From positions 434,001 to 498,000 of the forward strand of contig NZ_JAPDRJ010000003.1 in NCBI RefSeq assembly GCF_040706535.1: a stretch of DNA of 64,000 bases. The letters are read 5' to 3'. A program made the translations under genes and the position numbers. How positions within the stretch are numbered: the stretch's first letter is position 1; each line of letters starts with the position of its first letter. The notes beneath the pieces were generated by a model. It saw only the letters and a program-made list of their open reading frames with translations. It made no database searches and had not been told where the DNA came from. Of the stretch, positions 16,872-25,583 are shown piece by piece. This DNA comes from Lentisalinibacter orientalis. Its GTDB lineage: Bacteria; Pseudomonadota; Gammaproteobacteria; Steroidobacterales; Woeseiaceae.

Positions 16872-17588
16872 TCAGCGTCCTCGCGGCAGGAACGGCCGGG
16901 GGTCCACCGGTTCGCCGTTGCGGCGTATCTCGAAGTGCAGCCGCGGTTTGCGGCCCGGGCCCTCGCCCATCTCGGCGATGCGCTCGCCCTGCTTCACTGT
17001 CTCCCCCTCCGCCACGTGCAGCGCGCGGTTGTGGCCGTAGGCGCTCAGGTACGTGGCGTTGTGCTTGATGATGACCAGATTGCCGTAGCCGATCAGCCCA
17101 CTGCCCGCATACACCACCTGGCCGTCGGCGGCCGCGCGCACGGCCTGGCCCATCCGCCCCTCGATCAGCACGCCGGTCAGCGCGGCGTTGTCTTCGCCGA
17201 AGCCGGCCGCAATGGCGCCGTCGGTGGGCCAGCGCCAGGACGGCGACGGCAGGTCCGGCAGCGCCAGCCGGGAACCGGCGTTGCCATTGCCGGCCTGACC
17301 GGCCGCCGGAGACCCGGAACCCGACGTCCCGTTGCGCGCGACGGCCCCCGTCGGGCGCAGGACGATGCGCTGGCCCGGATGGATGAGCGAGCCGTCGCCG
17401 AGGCCGTTCCAGCGGGCGACGTCGCGCACCTCCAGGCCATAGCGGAAGGCGATGGAATACAGGGTGTCGCCGCTGCGCACGATGTGGGCCGCGGGAACGT
17501 CGGCGTCCCAGTTGAGCGCCCGGCCGCCGCAGGCCGTGAGCAGGGCAGCGGCCAGGCAGAGCGCCAGCGCTCGCGTCAGCCGTACCAT
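16872..17588 (-). CDS. nlpD: NlpD-type murein hydrolase activator lipoprotein
   Basis: Outer-membrane lipoprotein that activates amidases for septal peptidoglycan splitting; 238 residues. The signal peptide ends in a lipobox LLTAC (Cys about 20). A LysM domain follows (HIVRSGDTLYSIAFRYGLEV...PGQRIVL, about 36-80), then a glycine/serine/asparagine-rich linker and a C-terminal M23/LytM domain ending with LHFEIRRNGEPVDPRPFLP. The ATG at 17588 shares one base with the yqaA stop (TGATG). Unusually, no rpoS follows; the next gene downstream is convergent. Confidence 0.94.
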   Translation of the reverse strand: MVRLTRALALCLAAALLTACGGRALNWDADVPAAHIVRSGDTLYSIAFRYGLEVRDVARWNGLGDGSLIHPGQRIVLRPTGAVARNGTSGSGSPAAGQAGNGNAGSRLALPDLPSPSWRWPTDGAIAAGFGEDNAALTGVLIEGRMGQAVRAAADGQVVYAGSGLIGYGNLVIIKHNATYLSAYGHNRALHVAEGETVKQGERIAEMGEGPGRKPRLHFEIRRNGEPVDPRPFLPRGR

Positions 17589-18169
17589 CACCTGGCCGCG
17601 ACGATGGCCACCACGATGAGGCAGAGCGCGACGAACAGCCAGCCGAGCAGATCGATGCGACGGCGCAGCCCGTCGGCGAATCGCTGGCCGCCGAGGGCGA
17701 TCAGCCCGGCCACCAGGAAAAACCGGGCGCCCCGACCGAAGAACGAGGCGATGACGAATCCCGGAAAGGCCATCGCCGCCGCACCGGCGGAGATGGTGAA
17801 GATCTTGTACGGGATCGGCGAGAAACCCGCGATCAGCACCGCGAGCACGCCCCATTCGGCAAACCAGTCCCGGCCCTCGAGGTAGGCGTCCCAGTAGCCC
17901 ACGTTCTTCAGCAGCGGCTCGATGGCCTCCAGCGCGAAGTAGCCGATGGCGTAGCCCGCGATGCCGCCGGCGACCGAGGTCAGCGTGGTCAGCGTCGCCA
18001 GCGACAAGGCACGGTCCGGCCGCGCCAGGCACATCGGCGCCAGCATCACGTCCGGCGGGATCGGGAAGAACGAGGACTCGGCGAAGCTCAATCCGCCCAG
18101 ATACCAGCGGGCATGGGGATGGGCGGACCAGGACAGGACCCGGTCGTACAGTCCGCCGAAGATCCTCAC
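17588..18169 (-). CDS. yqaA: YqaA-like DedA/VTT-family membrane protein
   Basis: A 193-residue inner-membrane protein. The segments FAESSFFPIPPDVMLAPM and AGFSPIPYKIFTISAGAAAM contain the two re-entrant, proline-containing loops of the SNARE-associated/VTT fold. Members of the wider DedA group are lipid transporters or affect membrane potential; the substrate here is unknown. It overlaps pcm by 4 bp and nlpD by 1 bp, so it belongs to the surE-pcm-yqaA-nlpD operon. Confidence 0.88.
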   Translation of the reverse strand: MRIFGGLYDRVLSWSAHPHARWYLGGLSFAESSFFPIPPDVMLAPMCLARPDRALSLATLTTLTSVAGGIAGYAIGYFALEAIEPLLKNVGYWDAYLEGRDWFAEWGVLAVLIAGFSPIPYKIFTISAGAAAMAFPGFVIASFFGRGARFFLVAGLIALGGQRFADGLRRRIDLLGWLFVALCLIVVAIVAAR

Positions 18170-18834
18170 GCCGAGGCTCCTGCCACCAGCGGCACGAAGC
18201 TGACCGGGCCGAGCGAGACCTGCTCGTAGCGGTCGTGCCGGTGCACGATGGCCATCAGCTCCTGATGCCGGGCCGAGCCCACCGGCAGCACCAGCCGGCC
18301 GCCCGGCGCGAGCTGGGCGAGCAGCGCTTCGGGCACCCGCTCCGGCGCGGCCGCCACCAGAATGCCGTCGTAGGGGCCGTACTTCGGCCAGCCCGCCCAG
18401 CCGTCGCCGCGGCGAAAGCGCACGTTGCCGATGCCCAGTTCGTGGATGCGCTGGCGGGCCCGGGTCATCAGCGGCATCAGGCGCTCGATGGTGTAGATCT
18501 CGTCGACCAGCGGTGCGAGCACGGCCGTCTGGTAACCGCAGCCGGTACCGATCTCCAGGATGCGCCCGCCCGGCAGCCCCTTCAGCAGTGCCTCGGTCAT
18601 GCGCGCCACGATGAACGGCTGGCTGATGGTCTGGCCGTGGCCGATGGGCAGCGCCGTATCCTCGTAGGCCCGGCTCGCCAGCGCCTCGTCGACGAAGATG
18701 TGCCGCGGCACCGCCAGGATGCGCTCGAGCACCCGCTCGTCGCGGATGCCGCCGGCCCGCAACCGCTCGACCAGCCGGTTGCGCGTGCGCGCCGACGTCA
18801 TGCCGATGCCCCGGTGCGCGGTGCTGTCAATCAT
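18166..18834 (-). CDS. pcm: Protein-L-isoaspartate O-methyltransferase
   Basis: Repairs isoaspartyl residues in aged proteins using S-adenosylmethionine. Class I methyltransferase motifs are ILEIGTGCGYQTAVLAPLV (motif I) and YDGILVAAAPERVPEALLAQL; the PIGHGQTISQPFIVARMTE block is the PCMT signature. The called start overlaps the surE end by 8 bp and gives 222 residues; the ATG at 18801 (MTSARTRNRLVERL) gives 211 residues, nearer the E. coli length, and may be the real start. Confidence 0.96.
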   Translation of the reverse strand: MIDSTAHRGIGMTSARTRNRLVERLRAGGIRDERVLERILAVPRHIFVDEALASRAYEDTALPIGHGQTISQPFIVARMTEALLKGLPGGRILEIGTGCGYQTAVLAPLVDEIYTIERLMPLMTRARQRIHELGIGNVRFRRGDGWAGWPKYGPYDGILVAAAPERVPEALLAQLAPGGRLVLPVGSARHQELMAIVHRHDRYEQVSLGPVSFVPLVAGASA

Positions 18835-19573
18835 CGGCGAGCCAGTTGCGCATGTCGTCGAGGACCTCGTGGCGGGTCAGGTCCACCTTCAGCGGGGTCA
18901 CGGCGACACGTCCCCGGGCGATGGCATTGAAGTCGGTGCCGGGCCCGGCATCCTGACCGCCGCCGGCCGGGCCGATCCAGTAGATGGGCTTGTCCTTCGG
19001 GTCCCGGTCCCGCATCACGGGTTCCGAACGATGGCGGAAGCCGAGCCGGGCCACTTCTATGCCCTCCAGTTCCTCCCACGGGCGGTCGGGCACGTTCACG
19101 TTCAGGATCGTGTCCGAGGGCAGCGGATGACGCTGCATGCGCTCGAGCAGCGACACGACCACCCGTGCGGCGGCGGGGTAATGCACGGGGTTGTTGCCCA
19201 CCAGGGAGACGGCGATGGCGGGCAGGCCGAGGAAGCGCCCTTCCATCGCCGCCGCCACCGTGCCGGAATAGATGACGTCGTCCCCCAGGTTCGCGCCTTC
19301 GTTGATACCGGACACCACCATGTCGGGCTCCTCCGGCAGGAAACCGGACACGCCCAGATGGACGCAATCGGAGGGAGTGCCGTTCACGCAATAGCGGCGC
19401 TCGCCGGTGCGGATGACGCGCAGCGGCGACTCCAGGGTCAGGGAGTTGCTGGCGCCGCTGCGGTTGCGATCCGGCGCCATCACGGTGATCTCGCCCAACG
19501 GCTCGAGTGCGTCGGCGAGCACCCGTACGCCCTCGGCCAGGTGCCCGTCGTCGTTACTGACAAGAATTCGCAA
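18827..19573 (-). CDS. surE: 5'/3'-nucleotidase SurE
   Basis: Metal-dependent phosphatase acting on nucleoside monophosphates and short polyphosphates. The family N terminus RILVSNDDG is preceded directly by a TTG codon at 19573, which I take as the start (248 residues); the longer in-frame extension has no family similarity. The metal site DD (in SNDDG), the NRSGASNSLTL loop and VSGINEGANLGDDVIYSGTVAAAMEG are present. It heads surE-pcm-yqaA-nlpD. Relatives carry truD just upstream; here an Smr gene is inserted between them on the other strand. Confidence 0.93.
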   Translation of the reverse strand: MRILVSNDDGHLAEGVRVLADALEPLGEITVMAPDRNRSGASNSLTLESPLRVIRTGERRYCVNGTPSDCVHLGVSGFLPEEPDMVVSGINEGANLGDDVIYSGTVAAAMEGRFLGLPAIAVSLVGNNPVHYPAAARVVVSLLERMQRHPLPSDTILNVNVPDRPWEELEGIEVARLGFRHRSEPVMRDRDPKDKPIYWIGPAGGGQDAGPGTDFNAIARGRVAVTPLKVDLTRHEVLDDMRNWLADD

Positions 19574-19591
19574 ACCGGTGTGAGCCTGTCG

Positions 19592-19621
19592 TTGGTGCTG
19601 GTGGACGGCGCTAACTATACT
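19592..19621. promoter_or_regulatory. Divergent promoter with shared -10, surE / smr
   Basis: On the plus strand TTGGTG (19592-19597) is followed after 18 bp by TATACT (19616-19621). The symmetric core ACTATACT also gives a minus-strand -10 TATAGT (19614-19619) directed at surE. Thus one 8-bp core could serve both genes. The -35 elements are weak. Confidence 0.4.
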
Positions 19622-19705
19622 CAATGTTCGCACCGGTACCTAGGGCGAACGAGGCCGTGTCGTGGATGCCCGGGGGCGCCGCGCACCAGGGCAGGGAGGC
19701 GGTCG

Positions 19706-20266
19706 ATGACGGACGACAGACAGGGCGGCCACGGCGACGGGCTGAGCGAGGAGGACATTGAACTCTTCCGCGCGAGCGTGGGCGACGCCAGGCGCATCCG
19801 CCTGGATCGCATCGAGACGCGCCGCCGCCCGCCGGCGCCGGAGGCGCGCTTCCGGCGTGCCGACGAGGCCGCGGTCCTGACCGAGAGCCTGACCCATAGC
19901 GTGGCCGACCAGGAGCACCTCAGCGGCGAGCAGCTGCGCTTCCATCGACCCGGCCTCAGCGCCCGCGCCATGCAGAAACTCGTCCGCGGCGGCTACCGCA
20001 TCGAGGCCGAGACCGACCTGCATGGCCTGACCGTGAACGAGGCCAAACAGGCGCTGAACGAGTTCCTCGTCGAGAGCCGCGCCCTCGGCCATCGCTGCGT
20101 GCGCGTGATCCACGGCAAGGGCAAGCGCTCGGGACATCGCGGCCCGGTGCTGAAGCAGCGCGTCGACGGCTGGCTGCGGCAGTGGGACGGCGTGCTCGCC
20201 TTCGCCTCGGCGAAGCCCGCCCACGGCGGCACCGGGGCGGTCTACGTCCTGCTGAAGCCGCTCTGA
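19706..20266 (+). CDS. Smr-domain protein (SmrA/SmrB-like nuclease family)
   Basis: A 186-residue protein with a charged N-terminal part and a C-terminal Smr domain: ETDLHGLTVNEAKQALNEFL (with the DLHGLT motif) and the CVRVIHGKGKRSGHRGPVLK motif with HGKG. SmrB-type proteins cut mRNA at collided ribosomes; SmrA is less defined. I start at ATG 19706 with GGGAGG upstream, well inside a much longer spurious reading frame. It ends 4 bp from convergent truD. Assignment between SmrA and SmrB is not possible here. Confidence 0.9.
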   Translation: MTDDRQGGHGDGLSEEDIELFRASVGDARRIRLDRIETRRRPPAPEARFRRADEAAVLTESLTHSVADQEHLSGEQLRFHRPGLSARAMQKLVRGGYRIEAETDLHGLTVNEAKQALNEFLVESRALGHRCVRVIHGKGKRSGHRGPVLKQRVDGWLRQWDGVLAFASAKPAHGGTGAVYVLLKPL

Positions 20267-20270
20267 CGGC

Positions 20271-21287
20271 TCAGCCGGTCTCCAGCAGCTCGCGCACGAG
20301 GGTGGTCGCGTACTCCCCGGCGGGCAGCGAGAAACGCAGCAGCAGACACTCGTCGCCCTCCCAGGACGACTCCAGCGTCCGCGGCACGAGCCGAAGGCTT
20401 CGCCGGGCCATCTCCAGGCCGGCCGCCTCCAGACCCGCGGCCAGCCATTCCCACTCCGCCGCCACCGCCTGCTCCACCGCCGCCGGGGCGGCGGCCGGCC
20501 GCGGTCCGTCCCGGCCCCAGAGCGGCCCGGTGGGGTGCACCTCGCCCGCCACGACCCGGGCGGCCAGCGAGTCGTCGGTCGCCTCCGCGTGGAAGACGCT
20601 GCCCCTGCCGTCGAGTATCAGCACCTCGCCGTCCAGCGCGCGGTCCCAGCTGCCGTCCCCGACCCGCCGCGCCAGCACCTGATTGAAGAGCCAGGCGCGG
20701 GCCGCGGACAAGGCGAACTCGCGTTCGCGCCGGCCGAGGCGTTCGCCGGCGAACAGCCGGCGGGCCAGCTCCAGGTTGCCGACCTCGCGGCCGAAGCGCT
20801 GGCTGCCGAAATAATTCGGCGCGCCGTCGACCGCGACCCGCTCCAGCCCGGCTTCCAGCATTGCCCGGTCGGCCCGGACGTCGCGCAGCCGCAATTCGAA
20901 GCGGTTGCCCGACAGCGCGCCGCGCCGCAGCTTGCGGCGGTTGCGCGTCAACGACAGGAGCCGCACCCCCTCGGCCGCGAATCCCTCCCAGTCGGTCGGC
21001 GCCGCGTCGCGCAGCGGCACGCTGAACCACTGCCGGGTGCGGGCGTGCCGGTCCTTCAATCCCGCATAGCCCACGTCCCGCGGGCGCACGCCGGCGTGGC
21101 GAGCCAGCCGCGACGCCACCCACTGCGTGTTGCAGCCGGTCTTCTCGACGAACAGGTAGTGATGGGGGCCGTCGCCGGACGGTTCGAAGCCGAGCTCCTC
21201 CTCCACGACGAAATCCTCGGCCGTGGCCTTCAGCCGGGCCGCGCCGGCGGCGGGCCCACCCGCCCGGGGCCAGTCGGGGATTTCCAC
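20271..21287 (-). CDS. truD: tRNA pseudouridine(13) synthase TruD
   Basis: Makes pseudouridine at position 13 of tRNA-Glu. The catalytic motif GYAGLKDRHARTRQW contains the aspartate (Asp79 in my numbering, Asp80 in E. coli). The segments NRFELRLRDV and VPNYFG-like APNYFGSQRFGREVGNL are TruD hallmarks. The start is taken as GTG 21287, just after the ftsB stop, giving 338 residues. In E. coli ispD and ispF lie between ftsB and truD; they are absent here. Confidence 0.94.
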   Translation of the reverse strand: MEIPDWPRAGGPAAGAARLKATAEDFVVEEELGFEPSGDGPHHYLFVEKTGCNTQWVASRLARHAGVRPRDVGYAGLKDRHARTRQWFSVPLRDAAPTDWEGFAAEGVRLLSLTRNRRKLRRGALSGNRFELRLRDVRADRAMLEAGLERVAVDGAPNYFGSQRFGREVGNLELARRLFAGERLGRREREFALSAARAWLFNQVLARRVGDGSWDRALDGEVLILDGRGSVFHAEATDDSLAARVVAGEVHPTGPLWGRDGPRPAAAPAAVEQAVAAEWEWLAAGLEAAGLEMARRSLRLVPRTLESSWEGDECLLLRFSLPAGEYATTLVRELLETG

Positions 21288-21292
21288 GGGGC

Positions 21293-21568
21293 TCAGTCGG
21301 CCGGGACGACCTGGTAGAAAGTCTCGCGGGGCCCGATCAGGCCGAGATCGCTGCGGGCACGCTCCTCGGCGGCCTCGGATCCCGTCTTCAGGTTCTGCAC
21401 TTCGGCTTCCAGCGCCGCGTTGCGCGCCGCCAGGGCCTCGTTCTCCTCCCGTGCCTCGGCCACCGCGTGACGCAGCTCGCGGGTCTTGCGGTAACCGTCC
21501 TCGGACAACCACAGGTCCGCCTGGAGACCCAGGAACAGAAACAGCAGCAGGGCGAGGAACCAGCGCAC
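21293..21568 (-). CDS. ftsB: Cell division protein FtsB
   Basis: A small bitopic division protein of 91 residues. A single N-terminal membrane helix (MRWFLALLLFLFLGLQADLW) is followed by a coiled coil with heptad spacing (about 30-65) and the conserved end ERARSDLGLIGPRETFYQV. It bridges FtsL and FtsQ in the divisome. It lies 8 bp after eno, as in many gammaproteobacteria, and is followed directly by truD. Confidence 0.95.
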   Translation of the reverse strand: MRWFLALLLFLFLGLQADLWLSEDGYRKTRELRHAVAEAREENEALAARNAALEAEVQNLKTGSEAAEERARSDLGLIGPRETFYQVVPAD

Positions 21569-21576
21569 GTCAGTCT

Positions 21577-22866
21577 TCAGCCTTCTTCAGCCCCCGAAAG
21601 CGGGAAGGCCCCGCGACCCGCGTAGCTCGCGTGATGATTCAGGGCCTCCTCGATCCGCAGTAGCTGATTGTACTTCGCGATGCGGTCCGAACGCGACATC
21701 GAGCCGGTCTTGATCTGCGTGGCGCGGGTACCGACCGCGATATCGGCGATGGTGGAGTCCTCCGTCTCGCCCGAACGGTGCGACACGACGGCGCTGTAGC
21801 CGGCCTCCACCGCCATGTCGATGGCGGACAGCGTCTCGGTGAGCGTACCGATCTGGTTCGGCTTGATCAGGATGGAGTTGGCAATGCCCTCCTCGATGCC
21901 GCGCGACAGGATGCGGGTGTTGGTCACGAACAGGTCGTCGCCGACCAGCTGGATGCGGCCGCCCAGGCGCTCGGTCAGCAGTTTCCAGCCGTCCCAGTCG
22001 TCCTCGGCCATGCCGTCCTCGACCGTGATGATGGGATAGGCGTCGACCAGGCCGGCCAGGTAATCCACGAATCCTGCGGCGTCGAACTCCCGATCCTCGG
22101 ATTCCAGCCGGTACACGCCGTCGCGGTAGAACTCCGAGCTCGCCACGTCCAGCCCGAGCATGATGTCCTCGCCCAGGCGGAAGCCCGCCTTCTCCACCGC
22201 CTCGGCGATGGTGTCCAGCGCCGCCCGGTTGGAAGGCAGGTCCGGCGCGAAGCCGCCCTCGTCGCCCACCGCCGTGTTCAGGCCGCGACCGTGCAGCACC
22301 TTGCGCAGCGTATGGAAGATCTCGGCGCCGGCGCGCACGGCCTCCGAGAAGCGCGGCGCGCCGACCGGCAGGATCATGAACTCCTGGATGTCGACGTTGT
22401 TGTCCGCGTGGGCCCCGCCGTTGATGATGTTCATCATGGGCACGGGCATCACAGACTCCTCGCCCATCAGCCGGTACAGCGGCACGCCGGAGGACCGGGA
22501 TGCCGCGTGGGCGCAGGCCAGGGAGACGGCGAGGATGGCATTGGCGCCGAGCCGCGACTTGTTTTCGGTGCCGTCGAGCTCGATGAGGCGGCGGTCGATG
22601 GTGGTCTGGTCGTGGACGTCCGTGCTGACGAGCGCATCGCGGATGGCGCCGTTGACGTTGCCCACCGCCTTGCGCACGCCCTTGCCGCCGTAGCGGTTCG
22701 GGTTGCCGTCGCGCAGTTCCACGGCCTCGTGCGCCCCGGTGGAGGCGCCCGAGGGCACGGCGGCCCGGCCGATGACCCCGTTCTGCAGGATCACGTCGGC
22801 TTCGACCGTGGGGTTGCCGCGCGAATCGATGATCTCGCGGCCACGGATGTCGGCGATCTGGCCCAT
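21577..22866 (-). CDS. eno: Enolase
   Basis: Glycolytic enzyme (2-phosphoglycerate to phosphoenolpyruvate), also a degradosome partner in E. coli; 429 residues from ATG 22866 (MGQIADIRGREIIDSRGNP). Catalytic and metal motifs are intact: GDDLFVTN, the catalytic lysine in LIKPNQIGT, and SHRSGETED. In-frame sequence upstream is part of the kdsA region and not enolase. It sits between kdsA and ftsB, the usual order. Confidence 0.98.
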   Translation of the reverse strand: MGQIADIRGREIIDSRGNPTVEADVILQNGVIGRAAVPSGASTGAHEAVELRDGNPNRYGGKGVRKAVGNVNGAIRDALVSTDVHDQTTIDRRLIELDGTENKSRLGANAILAVSLACAHAASRSSGVPLYRLMGEESVMPVPMMNIINGGAHADNNVDIQEFMILPVGAPRFSEAVRAGAEIFHTLRKVLHGRGLNTAVGDEGGFAPDLPSNRAALDTIAEAVEKAGFRLGEDIMLGLDVASSEFYRDGVYRLESEDREFDAAGFVDYLAGLVDAYPIITVEDGMAEDDWDGWKLLTERLGGRIQLVGDDLFVTNTRILSRGIEEGIANSILIKPNQIGTLTETLSAIDMAVEAGYSAVVSHRSGETEDSTIADIAVGTRATQIKTGSMSRSDRIAKYNQLLRIEEALNHHASYAGRGAFPLSGAEEG

Positions 22867-22882
22867 GCTGTCTCCTGGGTTA

Positions 22883-22902
22883 TCTGTGTCGTTCTGTGTC
22901 GT
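22883..22902. repeat. 10-bp tandem duplication in the eno-kdsA spacer
   Basis: TCTGTGTCGT occurs twice in direct succession, between the kdsA stop and the eno ribosome-binding region (AGGAGA). Confidence 0.8.
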
Positions 22903-23750
22903 TATGGGGCCTGCAGGCCGAACTCGGCCTCGGCGAATCCGTGCTGCTTGACGCTCCCGTCCAGCGCCTGCAGCACCTCGAGCAAAGCCTGCATCCGGTC
23001 CAGCGGCCAGGCATTCGGGCCGTCCGACAGGGCGCGCTCGGGGTCCGGGTGGGTCTCCATGAACACCCCGGCCACGCCGGCCGCCACCGCCGCCCGCGCC
23101 AGCACCGGCACGAACTCGCGCTGCCCGCCGGAGGCACTGCCCTTGCCGCCGGGCAGCTGCACCGAGTGCGTGGCGTCGAACACCACCGGGCAGCCGGTCT
23201 CGCGCATGACCGCCAGGCTGCGCATGTCGGAGACCAGGTTGTTGTAGCCGAAGGTGAAGCCGCGCTCGCACACCAGGATCTGCTCGTTGCCGGTGGAGCG
23301 CGCCTTGTCGACCACGTTGCCCATCTCCCAGGGCGAGAGGAACTGGCCCTTCTTGATGTTGACCGGGCGGCCCTGGGACGAGACACGCAGGATGAAATTG
23401 GTCTGGCGGCAGAGGAATGCCGGCGTCTGCAGCACGTCCGCCACGGCCGCGGCCTCGTCCAGGGGCGTGTCCTCGTGGACGTCCGTGAGCACCGGCACGC
23501 CGAGCTGGCGCCGCACTTCGGAGAGCACCCTGAGGCCCTCCTCCATGCCCGGCCCGCGGAAGCTGCCCGCCGAGCTACGGTTGGCCTTGTCGAAGGATGA
23601 CTTGTAGATGAACGGCATGCCGAGGCCGTCGGTGATCTCCTTCAGCCGGCCGGCGGTATCGATGGCGAGCTGTTCGCTCTCCACCACGCAGGTGCCGGCG
23701 ATGAGGAACAGCGGCCGGTCCAGCCCCGCCTCGAAGTGGGCGAGCTTCAT
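22902..23750 (-). CDS. kdsA: 3-deoxy-8-phosphooctulonate (KDO-8-P) synthase
   Basis: Condenses phosphoenolpyruvate and arabinose 5-phosphate to KDO-8-phosphate for the LPS inner core. The protein has 282 residues from ATG 23750. Typical features are LFLIAGTCVVESEQLA, FIYKSSFDKANRSS, TDVHE, the NIKKGQFLSPWEM block and FDATHSVQLPGG. The start overlaps the pyrG stop by 4 bp. With the lpx genes upstream it forms part of the lipopolysaccharide supply in this region. Confidence 0.97.
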   Translation of the reverse strand: MKLAHFEAGLDRPLFLIAGTCVVESEQLAIDTAGRLKEITDGLGMPFIYKSSFDKANRSSAGSFRGPGMEEGLRVLSEVRRQLGVPVLTDVHEDTPLDEAAAVADVLQTPAFLCRQTNFILRVSSQGRPVNIKKGQFLSPWEMGNVVDKARSTGNEQILVCERGFTFGYNNLVSDMRSLAVMRETGCPVVFDATHSVQLPGGKGSASGGQREFVPVLARAAVAAGVAGVFMETHPDPERALSDGPNAWPLDRMQALLEVLQALDGSVKQHGFAEAEFGLQAP

Positions 23751-25393
23751 GCCCGCGCGGCCTCCGGCACCTCGCCTTCCCGGTAGCGGCGCGCGGCGCT
23801 GATGAAACCGGTGAACAGCGGATGGCCGTCGCGGGGGTTGGAGGTGAATTCGGGGTGGAACTGGCTCGCCAGGAACCAGGGATGATCCGGCAGTTCCACC
23901 ATCTCCACCAGGTCGTCCAGCGACGTGCCCGAGAAGCGCATGCCCGCCTCCTCCAGCGCCGGCCGGTAGTTGTTGTTCACCTCGTAGCGGTGCCGGTGGC
24001 GCTCGTGCACGGTCGGCTTGCCGTAGGTCTCGCGGGCCAGCGAGCCTTCGGCCAGCTGCACGGGCTGCGCGCCGAGGCGCATGGAGCCGCCCAGGTCGGA
24101 ATCCTCGTCGCGCTCCTCCACGCGGCCTTCCTCGGTCTGCCACTCGGTGATGAGCGCGATCACCGGGTGCGGCGTGCTGCGCTCGAATTCCGTGCTGTGG
24201 GCCCCCTCCATCCCGGCCACGTGGCGGGCGAATTCGATCACCGCCACCTGCAGGCCGAGGCAGATGCCGAGATAAGGGATGCCGTTCTCCCGCGCGAGCT
24301 GCACGGCGCTGATCTTGCCCTCGACCCCGCGCTCGCCGAAACCGCCGGGCACCAGGATGGCATCCATGTCCCGCAGGCAGTCCGCACCGTCCGTCTCGAT
24401 GTCCTGGGACTCGAAGTAATGGATATTCACCCGGGTGGACGTGTGGATGCCCGCGTGCAGCAGCGCCTCGGACAGCGAGATGTAGGAGTCGCGGAAGTCC
24501 ACGTACTTGCCCACCATCGCCACGTTGACCTCGCCGGTGGGATGCTGCTTCGCGTGCACCACGTCCTCCCACTCGCCGAGGTCGGCCGGCGGCAGTTCCA
24601 TGCCGAGATGGTCGACCACGATCTGGTCCAGGCCCTGGTCGCGCAGCACCATCGGGATCTTGTAGAGGTCGTCCACGTCGATGGCGGAGATCACCGCGTT
24701 CTCGGCCACGTTGGTGAACAGCGCGATCTTGCGCCGCTGCTCGGCGGGCAGCGGATGCTCGGAACGGCAGACCAGCACGTCCGGCTGGATGCCGATGGAG
24801 CGCAGTTCTTTCACCGAGTGCTGGGTGGGCTTGGTCTTGATCTCCGAGGAGGTGGCGATGTAGGGCACCAGCGTCAGATGCACGTACACCACCCGGTCGC
24901 GGCCTTCCTCCACGCCCATCTGGCGGATAGCCTCCATGAACGGCAGCGACTCGATGTCGCCCACCGTGCCGCCGATCTCCACCATGCAGACGTCGGCGTC
25001 GCCGGCGCCCCGGCGCACGCTCTCCTTGATCTCGTCGGTGATGTGCGGGATCACCTGCACCGTGGCGCCCAGGTAGTCGCCGCGGCGTTCCTTGGCGATG
25101 ACGCTCTCGTAGATGCGCCCGGTGGTGAAGTTGCTGTTGCGCCCGGTGGTCGTGCGCACGAAGCGCTCGTAGTGGCCCAGGTCCAGGTCGGTCTCCGTAC
25201 CGTCCGCGGTCACGAATACCTCACCGTGCTGGAAGGGGCTCATCGTGCCCGGGTCCACGTTGATGTAGGGGTCCAGCTTGATCATGCTGATCTTCAGGCC
25301 GCGGGACTCCAGGATGGCGCCGAGGCAGGCGGAGGTGATGCCCTTGCCGAGTGAGGAGACCACACCGCCGGTGATGAATACGTAGCACGTCAT
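23747..25393 (-). CDS. pyrG: CTP synthase
   Basis: Makes CTP from UTP, ATP and glutamine; 548 residues. The N-terminal synthetase domain starts MTCYVFITGGVVSSLGKGI, and the C-terminal class I glutamine amidotransferase has the nucleophile elbow GICLGLQ and the QFHPEFTSNP histidine/glutamate motif. ATG 25393 gives the family N terminus. It precedes kdsA and eno, the conserved gammaproteobacterial trio. A 190-bp spacer with a long inverted repeat separates it from tilS, so it may have its own promoter. Confidence 0.97.
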   Translation of the reverse strand: MTCYVFITGGVVSSLGKGITSACLGAILESRGLKISMIKLDPYINVDPGTMSPFQHGEVFVTADGTETDLDLGHYERFVRTTTGRNSNFTTGRIYESVIAKERRGDYLGATVQVIPHITDEIKESVRRGAGDADVCMVEIGGTVGDIESLPFMEAIRQMGVEEGRDRVVYVHLTLVPYIATSSEIKTKPTQHSVKELRSIGIQPDVLVCRSEHPLPAEQRRKIALFTNVAENAVISAIDVDDLYKIPMVLRDQGLDQIVVDHLGMELPPADLGEWEDVVHAKQHPTGEVNVAMVGKYVDFRDSYISLSEALLHAGIHTSTRVNIHYFESQDIETDGADCLRDMDAILVPGGFGERGVEGKISAVQLARENGIPYLGICLGLQVAVIEFARHVAGMEGAHSTEFERSTPHPVIALITEWQTEEGRVEERDEDSDLGGSMRLGAQPVQLAEGSLARETYGKPTVHERHRHRYEVNNNYRPALEEAGMRFSGTSLDDLVEMVELPDHPWFLASQFHPEFTSNPRDGHPLFTGFISAARRYREGEVPEAARA

Positions 25394-25432
25394 GGAAGAA
25401 CCCCGCGGGGATGTCGGCCAATAGCAAGGGGC

Positions 25433-25489
25433 CGGAGTAAGCACACGTTCTACCGCCCAAAGACAGTGCCCGGGCGTATGCTTACTCCG
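25433..25489. repeat. Imperfect inverted repeat (REP-like hairpin) in the tilS-pyrG spacer
   Basis: CGGAGTAAGCACACG (25433-25447) is matched by CGTATGCTTACTCCG (25475-25489) with one mismatch over 15 bp and a 27-nt loop; G-rich and C-rich flanks (GGGGC and ACCCCC) extend the pairing. It lies in the longest non-coding gap of this operon and resembles mobile REP-type palindromes in form. No transposase gene is nearby. Confidence 0.6.
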
Positions 25490-25583
25490 ACCCCCAACTC
25501 AAGCCCGACGGATGTTGAATGACGGTACTCAAAGCTACCAGAAGCCGACCGGGCAAACAATCGGGACAGTGCCGCGGCGACGC

